The notes under the pieces: model-generated | Told to the model about the DNA's origin: nothing | Databases searched by the model: none | Seen by the model: only the letters and a program-made list of their open reading frames with translations | Translations under genes and position numbers: made by a program | Source of the DNA: JAXIHJ01 sp034189755 | GTDB taxonomy: Bacteria > Planctomycetota > Phycisphaerae > SM23-33 | Direction of reading: 5' to 3' | DNA length: 12,011 nucleotides | Assembly (NCBI GenBank): GCA_034189755.1 | Contig: JAXIHJ010000124.1 | Location: forward strand, 1 to 12,011 | Shown here: one piece after another, positions 6,795 through 12,011 of the stretch | Position numbering within the stretch: position 1 is the first letter of the stretch | How the letters are laid out: each line of letters begins with the position of its first letter

Positions 6795-9194
6795 TCACCG
6801 GCTTTTCCGCGTCGGCGGGTGCGTTCTTTTTACTGACGCGTAGATCGCAACATTTACGGCCAGTCGGCGAGCGTCGTCGGTACTCAGCCCTAAAGAGCCA
6901 TAGGTCGGATTACCCTCCAGCGGGCACGTTACGCCGTACGGGCTGAGGACCACGGCGATGCGTCCATCAAGCTCAACTCCCAATAGGACGGGCGTGTTCA
7001 GGTTTGGATGTTCCCGCCGGACCGCTGCGGTGTAGGAAATTCTGCTTAGTCTGCAACCGACCCCGCCAGCGAAGTTGCCGCTCAGCAGGGTGTTTTGTGC
7101 CGTCAGCGGCTTGACATTTGCTTCGCCGAACATCTCGCGAACCATCTGCCGCGTCGCCTGGACGAAGGCTTTATTTCCCACGGCGGCGTCGATGAAAAGC
7201 GTCCCTCCGGCGAGCACGTACTTTTTCAGGTGACTACGCTGGTCGGCCGAAAGCCTCGGAGGTAGTGAGCCGGTCAGCCACAGTAGCGGGATGTCTGCGG
7301 GGACGTCTGTTGTTAGGTCTACCGCCTCAGCTTCGTGCAGACCGATACCCAGGGCGTTTCTCGTCGCCTCGCCCAGTCGCATCATAGCCAGCGGGCAAGT
7401 GTTCCAGTCGCCATTGTGTTTGACGCGGGCCAGTGTAATCGATTGGCTCGGTTTAGCCGCCTCCGACCGGCTTCGACCGCGCCACCTGCCAACGGGATAG
7501 GCCATATCTGTTGTGTACAGCAAAAGATTTGCGAAAAACTCAAAGGCATGGCGACCTTCCTCGCGGCGGTTCTGGTGCCACGCGCCGCTGAGATCGGACC
7601 GGAGGATGAAAATTCGCATCCGGCAGTAATCGCCGATGGCAACGCCGGCGGGACACCTGGAAGCGGGAATTTGAAAACTCACGTGAAAAACGGGATGGTC
7701 TGCACGGAGCGGCTCACTGTGATAGTCGGGAAATAATCGCTGAAAGTATCGCTCAGCCTCGCCGGCGAAGGACGCCTGACCGGTGAAGCCCTGCACCAAT
7801 ACGGTGCCGCCGCCGCGGACGAAGCTGCTAATAGCGGCGTCGAGTTTCTTCGGCACGACAAAACCATCCGAGCCGCTGATATAGAGGATTGGCGCTTCCA
7901 AGAGCACCTGCTCGTCTGCCGTCTCGGAGACCCGTTGCCAGGTAACCGGTCGTTTGAACGTCTGGCTGAACCATCCAGCCAGGTTGGCGGCGTCGCAGCT
8001 GTCGTAGCTCCACGGCCCTTCCAGCGAGAGCTTATTAACAAGGGCTGGCTTTCTGGCCTTGATGAGGCACAGCAGCGCGAAGCACGTGCGGACGGGTGCG
8101 TCCTTCCAGTCGTCCTCATCTGCATCTGCGCCCGGGTCTTCAGGATCGGCCCATGAGCCGTTATCGCGCTGGCGGGCGAGCAGGAAGGCGGCTATCTGCG
8201 TCTGAAGGTCGTTGCCATCGACGGTCCGCAGCCCGCCGGCGTCGGTGACGCGCAGCAGGCAATAGAGATAATAGTACAACCAGTCGGAGCCTTGCCCCCA
8301 AATCCACTTCGGGATGTGATCGACGGCGTGGTTGCCTCTTAACCATTTCAGCCCTCTCTGCATCGCATCGAGGTCCGGCGGGGGGTTGGACCGGCGCTTC
8401 TGGACGATATTATAGGCGGGTTCTTCCTGTGCGGCGTGGCGGCCGGTGAGGATAAAAAGTGTTGCCACGCTGGCGGCGGTCATTGATCCGTAACTATTGC
8501 CGCGGCGCAGTGCAGCCGAGCCGCCAAATGGTTCATAGCCCCATCCGCCGTCTTTGTTGTGTGCACGATGCCAATAGTTGCGACACGTTCTCCAGATAGC
8601 GGTCGGCACGTGCGCGCCGGCGCAGGCTGCCTCGCTCAGTGCCAGCACGGCGAGTTGGCTGTTGGACATGTCGGTCCAGTTTGCCCGGAGCCGGGTCGTC
8701 GGATGCTCCGGGCCGTAACCCCATCCGCCCGATCGGTTCTGGTGCTTCAGCAGCCACGCCACGTCCGCCGCAAGCCTGCGGGCGTTTTTCGTTCCGCTCA
8801 GTCGGGCGTACACCATCATACGTAGTGACCGGGCATACACCGTTGGCGGCTCGATGCGGTTCAGGTATATGAGGGCGGCCTCGATGGCAGGGCAGCTTGG
8901 CCTTTCGCCCGCCGACAAGGCGGTCAGAACCACCAGTGCCTCAACGCCGCCGACATACTGCTGGCTGTACTTGGTCTGCCAAGTGCCATCAGGCTTGCCG
9001 CAACGGTAGAGGTACTCCAGCCCGCGACGGATCGCCATGCCAACTTGTGCGTCATTGAGGAAGGCAACATCCGCCTTCTGGGCGCGCGACTCGACTGTAA
9101 TCGTCCCGCAGAGCGCCATTGCTGTTACAACAGCCCATAGACCCGACCGCCGCTTTCTCATTGTTCCGGAGGTGTTCATGCTATCAGTGAGCAT
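6795..9194 (-). CDS. Exported prenyltransferase-repeat / DUF4159 protein
   Basis: The product (799 residues from the first ATG) starts with a signal peptide: basic RKRR, then a hydrophobic stretch about 19-34 and a possible cleavage after SRA (36-38). Residues about 50-395 hold five or so alpha-barrel repeats of the prenyltransferase/squalene-oxidase type, recognisable by DGTW (69-72), SGGWGYG (155-161), DGGWGYE (215-221) and NGSW (345-348). No squalene-cyclase DxDD catalytic motif is seen. Residues about 585-790 match DUF4159 (ARVKHNGDWN at 589-598, a GGTLFIDA strand at 663-670), and 395-565 look like a second, degenerate copy. The function of such proteins is unknown; a periplasmic structural or binding role is a guess. 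The internal ATG at 9161 gives a tidier signal peptide (MRKRRSGLW), but no start has a clear ribosome site, so the longest frame is kept. It lies inverted between ilvE and ilvB. Confidence 0.8.
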   Translation of the reverse strand: MLTDSMNTSGTMRKRRSGLWAVVTAMALCGTITVESRAQKADVAFLNDAQVGMAIRRGLEYLYRCGKPDGTWQTKYSQQYVGGVEALVVLTALSAGERPSCPAIEAALIYLNRIEPPTVYARSLRMMVYARLSGTKNARRLAADVAWLLKHQNRSGGWGYGPEHPTTRLRANWTDMSNSQLAVLALSEAACAGAHVPTAIWRTCRNYWHRAHNKDGGWGYEPFGGSAALRRGNSYGSMTAASVATLFILTGRHAAQEEPAYNIVQKRRSNPPPDLDAMQRGLKWLRGNHAVDHIPKWIWGQGSDWLYYYLYCLLRVTDAGGLRTVDGNDLQTQIAAFLLARQRDNGSWADPEDPGADADEDDWKDAPVRTCFALLCLIKARKPALVNKLSLEGPWSYDSCDAANLAGWFSQTFKRPVTWQRVSETADEQVLLEAPILYISGSDGFVVPKKLDAAISSFVRGGGTVLVQGFTGQASFAGEAERYFQRLFPDYHSEPLRADHPVFHVSFQIPASRCPAGVAIGDYCRMRIFILRSDLSGAWHQNRREEGRHAFEFFANLLLYTTDMAYPVGRWRGRSRSEAAKPSQSITLARVKHNGDWNTCPLAMMRLGEATRNALGIGLHEAEAVDLTTDVPADIPLLWLTGSLPPRLSADQRSHLKKYVLAGGTLFIDAAVGNKAFVQATRQMVREMFGEANVKPLTAQNTLLSGNFAGGVGCRLSRISYTAAVRREHPNLNTPVLLGVELDGRIAVVLSPYGVTCPLEGNPTYGSLGLSTDDARRLAVNVAIYASVKRTHPPTRKSR

Positions 9195-9281
9195 TGTAAC
9201 CCGAGACGGCTATCGAATCACCGCGGATTGTCCGTGAAAAGAATTAATAACAGCGGCGGTAGGCAAACGGGACGTTTGAGC

Positions 9282-9318
9282 AAAATGCTGGGAATCGGCT
9301 TGCCTTTCAGCATTTTTT
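9282..9318 (+). terminator. Rho-independent terminator-like hairpin upstream of the ilvB promoter
   Basis: AAAATGCTG (9282-9290) pairs perfectly with CAGCATTTT (9308-9316) across a 17-base loop, and the right arm runs into six T residues (9313-9318). On the minus strand the run is four T residues, so weak two-way function is possible. The stem is A/T-rich at its base and the loop is long, which lowers confidence. It lies just upstream of the ilvB promoter and could insulate ilvBN from read-through. Confidence 0.5.
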
Positions 9319-9335
9319 CAAGATTTCACAAAAGA

Positions 9336-9365
9336 TTGACAACTTCCGCGACGAAGGAGTAAAAT
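9336..9365 (+). promoter_or_regulatory. Sigma-70 promoter of ilvBN
   Basis: A perfect TTGACA (9336-9341) and TAAAAT (9360-9365, five of six) are 18 bases apart. The bases just upstream (about 9311-9335) are A/T-rich, like an UP element. Predicted start is near 9372, which leaves a leader of about 240 bases before ilvB with the short Leu/Val frame near its beginning. Confidence 0.65.
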
Positions 9366-9400
9366 GGTTTGCAATGAGAACCGGTAGGCGAAAACTTGAA

Positions 9401-9448
9401 ATGAAGTCTCTTGCGCTACCGGCGTTGCGCGCGGTCGTTGTACGTTAG
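9401..9448 (+). CDS. Putative ilvBN attenuation leader peptide
   Basis: ATG at 9401 opens a 15-codon frame, MKSLALPALRAVVVR, ended by TAG. Three leucine codons (CTT, CTA, TTG) and three consecutive valine codons (GTC, GTT, GTA at 9434-9442) resemble the E. coli ilvBN leader, which has LLPTAPSAAVVVVR. It lies about 30 bases after the predicted transcript start and about 160 bases before ilvB. An in-frame ATG at 9374 would give a 24-residue version. No good Shine-Dalgarno precedes either start, which is the main weakness. Inferred role: ribosome stalling at Leu or Val codons would alter folding of the RNA that follows. Too short for ordinary gene finders. Confidence 0.55.
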   Translation: MKSLALPALRAVVVR

Positions 9449-9506
9449 GTCGTTGCGCGCCGACGCGCGTGGCGGCCGACATTTCGATTCGTCCGCTCCG
9501 GCGGGC
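9423..9506 (+). promoter_or_regulatory. Candidate attenuator structures after the leader peptide
   Basis: A direct repeat CGTTGCGCGC occurs at 9423-9432, inside the leader frame, and at 9451-9460, just after its stop. A second, GGTCGTTG, occurs at 9433-9440 and 9448-9455. Either copy can pair with the complementary CGACGCGCG at 9461-9469 (the leader copy with one bulge), giving mutually exclusive stems. GTCG (9449-9452) can also pair with CGAC (9477-9480) around the GCGCG/CGCGC hairpin (9455-9459 with 9464-9468). GTCCGC (9491-9496) pairs with GCGGGC (9501-9506). No strong U-tailed terminator follows; AAGTG-TTG-CACTT with a few T residues (9514-9528) is a weak candidate. Folding energies were not computed. 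Confidence 0.4.
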
Positions 9507-9609
9507 ATCTCCCAAGTGTTGCACTTTTCAGGCGTTCCGTGTGTAATTTCTCTGTCCCGCCGGTTGACAGGTTACATAGGAACTATCAGTAGAGACACGA
9601 AAGAACATC

Positions 9610-11376
9610 ATGGAGAAAAAGAGAAAGAAAAAAGTCGCCAAGTCGCCTAAAGCCGCGAAACCCTCTGCCAGGCCAGTCGGCCGACCGAGAGCCAGGCGTA
9701 CTTACAGCGGCGCCACCGGCGCTGAAATTTTTCACGACATGCTGCTTGTTGAAGGCGTCGAGACGATATTCGGCTTCCCGGGCGGGGCAGTGCTGCCGAT
9801 CTTCGACGTGCTGTATAAATCGCCCATTCGGTTTGTGCTTTCACGTCACGAGCAGGGCGCAGCTCACATGGCCGACGGCTATGCCCGCAGTACGGGTAAA
9901 GTCGGCGTAGTTATCGCAACTTCCGGGCCGGGCGCGACAAACCTGGTGACCGGCCTGGCGACGGCTAACATGGACTCGGTGCCGGTTGTCGCATTCACCG
10001 GTCAGGTCAAGAGCTTCCTGATCGGCAACGACGCGTTCCAGGAGGCCGACACCACCGGCGTCACCCGTCCGATTACGAAGCATAACTTCATGGTCAAGCG
10101 TGTCGAAGACATCGGCCGGATGGTCCGCGAGGCGTTCCATATCGCCCGCACGGCCCGGCCTGGCCCGGTGCTGGTGGACATCGCAGTGGACGCGACCGTC
10201 AACAAGCCCGCTTCCGAGCCGCCGCTGGAGCCGAACCTGCCCGGCTACAAGCCGAGGGTCACCGGGCACATCCGCCAGATCAAGATGGCGGCCGAGGCGA
10301 TAAACGCAGCCGAACGCCCCGTGCTGTACGTCGGCGGCGGTGTGATTATCGCCGATGCGGCCGAAGCCATGAGGAAGCTGGCCGCCAAGGCCAACATACC
10401 CGTCACCACCACGCTGTTGGGGCTGGGTACGTTCGATGAGACCGATCCGCTCTCGCTCCAGATGCTCGGCATGCACGGCTCGGCGGCGGCCAACTATGCC
10501 GTTCAGGACTGTGACTGCCTTATTGCCGTCGGCGCGCGGTTCGACGACCGCGTTACCGGCAACGTGGAGACCTTCGCCCCGCAGGCTAAGATTATCCACA
10601 TTGACATCGACCCGACCTCTATTTCCAAGAACGTCGATGTCGACGTGCCAGTCGTCGGCGACGCCGGGGATGTCCTCAAAAAGCTGTTGCCGCTGATTCG
10701 GCGCAAGGCCCGTACGGCGTGGCTCAAGCAGATCAAGCAGTGGAAAAAGCGATATCCGTTCCAGTATGACCACGACGGCAAAATCAAGCCGCAAGAGGTG
10801 GTGGAGCTTCTGGGCAAGCTGACCGACCATGATGCGATCATCGCCACGGGCGTCGGCCAGCACCAGATGTGGGCGGCACAGTTTTACGGCTGGCGTCGGC
10901 CGAGGCAGATTGTTACCTCCGGCGGGCTGGGCACCATGGGCTACGGCTGCCCGGCGGCGATCGGAGCGCAGTTCGGCAATCCCGGAGCTACCATTATCGA
11001 CATCGACGGAGACGGCAGCTTCTCAATGACAATGGTTGAGGTGATTACGGCCGTTCAGTATGACCAGCCGGTCAAGTTCGTCGTGCTGAACAACGGGTAT
11101 CTGGGCATGGTGCGGCAATGGCAGGAGATGTTCTACGGCAAGCGGTACTCCTGCGTCAGCCATCCCTGCCCCGGCTTTGCCGCCATCGCCGAAGGCTTCG
11201 GCGCCCACGGCATGACAGTCTCAGACCGCGGCGAACTGGCCGACGCCGTCGCCGAGATGCTCAAGCACCCCGGCCCGGTCGTGCTCGATGTGAAGGTCGA
11301 GCCGGAAGAAAACGTCTATCCGATGGTCGCTGCGGGAAAAAGCCTGCACGAAATGGACCTCGGCAAACTCGCCTGA
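9610..11376 (+). CDS. ilvB: Acetohydroxyacid (acetolactate) synthase, large subunit
   Basis: IlvB is the thiamine-diphosphate and FAD-dependent catalytic subunit that makes 2-acetolactate or 2-aceto-2-hydroxybutyrate, the first common step of valine, leucine and isoleucine synthesis. The 588-residue product has FGFPGGAVLPIFD (54-66), the catalytic Glu81 in RHEQGAAHMADGYAR, SGPGATNLVTG (105-115), FQEAD (143-147), and the diphosphate-binding GDGS (467-470) through NN (494-495) followed by GYLGMVRQWQ. These distinguish it from generic pyruvate-oxidase relatives. Unusually, the first 31 residues form a Lys/Arg/Pro/Ala-rich tail (MEKKRKKKVAKSPK, then GRPRARR) ahead of the normal start of the fold. 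No in-frame ATG, GTG or TTG follows until Met44, inside the domain, and a stop lies 11 codons upstream, so the extension is real unless a rarer start is used. Probably co-transcribed with ilvN. Confidence 0.96.
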   Translation: MEKKRKKKVAKSPKAAKPSARPVGRPRARRTYSGATGAEIFHDMLLVEGVETIFGFPGGAVLPIFDVLYKSPIRFVLSRHEQGAAHMADGYARSTGKVGVVIATSGPGATNLVTGLATANMDSVPVVAFTGQVKSFLIGNDAFQEADTTGVTRPITKHNFMVKRVEDIGRMVREAFHIARTARPGPVLVDIAVDATVNKPASEPPLEPNLPGYKPRVTGHIRQIKMAAEAINAAERPVLYVGGGVIIADAAEAMRKLAAKANIPVTTTLLGLGTFDETDPLSLQMLGMHGSAAANYAVQDCDCLIAVGARFDDRVTGNVETFAPQAKIIHIDIDPTSISKNVDVDVPVVGDAGDVLKKLLPLIRRKARTAWLKQIKQWKKRYPFQYDHDGKIKPQEVVELLGKLTDHDAIIATGVGQHQMWAAQFYGWRRPRQIVTSGGLGTMGYGCPAAIGAQFGNPGATIIDIDGDGSFSMTMVEVITAVQYDQPVKFVVLNNGYLGMVRQWQEMFYGKRYSCVSHPCPGFAAIAEGFGAHGMTVSDRGELADAVAEMLKHPGPVVLDVKVEPEENVYPMVAAGKSLHEMDLGKLA

Positions 11377-11386
11377 CGGAGGGTTT

Positions 11387-11418
11387 GCCGGCCGGGAGAT
11401 TTTTTAACCCGGCCTGGC
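11387..11418 (+). repeat. Inverted repeat in the ilvB-ilvN gap
   Basis: GCCGGCCGGG (11387-11396) pairs with CCCGGCC-T-GGC (11408-11418) with one bulged T and an 11-base A/T-rich loop that contains six T residues. The T run is in the loop, not after the stem, so it does not look like an intrinsic terminator. It could stabilise or process the ilvB-ilvN mRNA. Confidence 0.55.
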
Positions 11419-11463
11419 CAATACGGAACAATGACAGGAAATTAGGAAACAGGAGAATCAGGC

Positions 11464-11973
11464 ATGAAACACGTGATTTCGGCACTGGTCCAGAATCAGC
11501 CTGGCGTTCTGGCGAACGTTGCAGGCATGTTCGCCGCACGTGGGTTCAACATCGACTCGCTCGTGGTCGGCCGTACCGACAACCCGGAGCTGTCTCGCAT
11601 GACCATCGTGGTCATTGGCGACGACAAGGTATTGGAGCAGGTTCGTAAACAGCTAGGCAAAATTGTGCCGGTGGTGAAAATCCGCGACTTCCAGAACGTG
11701 GACTACGTTGAGCGCGACCTGATGCTCATCCGCGTGCACGTTCCGCCGGCCAAGCGCCCCGAAGTGCTTGCATTGACGGACCTTTTCCGCGGACGCGCGG
11801 TGGATATCTCGCGAAACAGCGTTATGATCGAGCTTGCCGGGCCGGAAGAGCGGCTCGAAGCGTTCATAGGTCTGGTCCAGCCTTACGGCATCCAGGAGAT
11901 GGCCCGTACGGGCGTCATTGCAATGCTGCGAGGCAACCAGGCCGAGCGAAAAACCACATCCGGCGGCGAGTAA
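11464..11973 (+). CDS. ilvN: Acetohydroxyacid synthase, small regulatory subunit
   Basis: The 169-residue product is the ACT-domain subunit that stimulates IlvB and carries feedback inhibition. The N-terminal ACT domain runs from about residue 2 to 75 (VQNQPGVLANVAGMFAARGF near 9-28, then NIDSL and LSRMTIVV), and the C-terminal domain from about 80 to 160 (YVERDLMLIRV, FRGRAVDIS, ARTGVIAMLRG). Aligned without gaps to E. coli IlvH over the first 50 residues, Asn11, Gly14 and Asn29, positions where E. coli substitutions relieve valine inhibition, are all present. Position 36 is Gly instead of Ala. This suggests valine sensitivity is retained. AGGAG (11451-11455) stands eight bases before ATG. 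It follows ilvB by 87 bases that contain a strong hairpin. Whether ilvC follows lies outside the window. Confidence 0.95.
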   Translation: MKHVISALVQNQPGVLANVAGMFAARGFNIDSLVVGRTDNPELSRMTIVVIGDDKVLEQVRKQLGKIVPVVKIRDFQNVDYVERDLMLIRVHVPPAKRPEVLALTDLFRGRAVDISRNSVMIELAGPEERLEAFIGLVQPYGIQEMARTGVIAMLRGNQAERKTTSGGE

Positions 11974-12011
11974 GCCTAGACCTTGGCCACAAAAGCCGAC
12001 CCTGGGATTCG

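Larger units (their letters stand above)
9195..9609. other. 415-base divergent intergenic region upstream of ilvB
   Basis: This is the only stretch over 300 bases without a confirmed gene. From left to right it holds a terminator-like hairpin (9282-9318), an A/T-rich segment, a strong sigma-70 promoter match (9336-9365), a 15-codon Leu/Val-rich leader frame (9401-9448) and repeats that allow alternative RNA folds (about 9423-9563). No tRNA or known riboswitch was recognised. No clear promoter for the minus-strand gene could be picked out. Confidence 0.6.

Noticed and set aside
8070..8130. Acidic DADEDDW stretch in the repeat protein as a squalene-hopene cyclase catalytic motif
   Set aside because: It does not fit DxDD followed by Thr and lies in a loop between repeats, so cyclase activity is not supported.
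9364..9387. Seven-codon frame MVCNENR with AGGAG four bases upstream
   Set aside because: Its ATG overlaps the -10 box of the predicted promoter, so it would not be in the transcript.
9564..9592. Second TTGACA as an ilvB promoter
   Set aside because: No acceptable -10 box lies 16-18 bases downstream, and 9336-9365 is much better.
9628..9634. AAAAAAG as a programmed frameshift site in ilvB
   Set aside because: Its phase is AAA AAA G rather than A AAA AAG, and the ilvB frame is intact with no need for a shift.
9411..9650. 79-codon plus-strand frame starting at TTG before ilvB
   Set aside because: It runs into the ilvB start in another frame, has a weak start codon and no recognisable features. 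The Leu/Val leader frame overlaps it and is the better candidate.
9841..10863. 340-codon open frame on the minus strand
   Set aside because: It is entirely antisense to ilvB, whose conserved motifs are unmistakable. Long shadow frames are common in GC-rich DNA.

Overview
The window looks like a chromosomal housekeeping segment of a GC-rich bacterium (roughly 60% G+C by eye), probably a member of the Planctomycetota, perhaps Phycisphaerae-like. The evidence is indirect. An exported protein combines prenyltransferase/squalene-oxidase-type repeats with a DUF4159 region, an architecture common in Planctomycetota. The Dxs carries a GDAS variant of its thiamine-diphosphate motif. Biosynthetic genes are scattered rather than in the usual proteobacterial operons. 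I saw no tRNA, rRNA, CRISPR array, insertion sequence or phage gene.

Layout, left to right. (1) Positions 1-99 hold the 3' tail of an unidentified plus-strand gene. (2) A minus-strand operon, read from right to left, runs ispA (2664-3557), dxs (708-2648) and a flavin-reductase-like gene (155-694), with gaps of 15 and 13 bases. It makes the isoprenoid precursor DXP and a C15/C20 prenyl diphosphate. A TATAAT promoter candidate lies upstream of ispA. (3) Divergent from it is lpxA (3777-4598, lipid A first step), whose stop codon overlaps that of the convergent acylphosphatase gene acyP (4595-4870). (4) acyP diverges from a galU-type nucleotidyltransferase gene (4970-5824). Both start codons sit exactly six bases after a TANNNT box, which suggests leaderless mRNAs. 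(5) Branched-chain amino acid genes follow: ilvE (5906-6772) and, after the intervening minus-strand DUF4159/prenyltransferase-repeat gene (6795-9194), ilvB (9610-11376) and ilvN (11464-11973), the two subunits of acetohydroxyacid synthase.

The most interesting region is the 415-base gap at 9195-9609. It contains a terminator-like hairpin, a near-consensus sigma-70 promoter (TTGACA, 18 bases, TAAAAT), and 36 bases after that promoter a 15-codon frame encoding MKSLALPALRAVVVR. That peptide has clustered Leu and Val codons, like the attenuation leader of enteric ilvBN. It is followed by direct and inverted repeats that allow alternative RNA folds before ilvB begins. This suggests attenuation control of ilvBN by branched-chain aminoacyl-tRNA supply. 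The IlvN allosteric-site residues also look conserved, so the enzyme may be subject to valine feedback as well. No radically new system is evident. The attenuator, the leaderless gene pair and the duplicated DUF4159-like region are the points most worth following.
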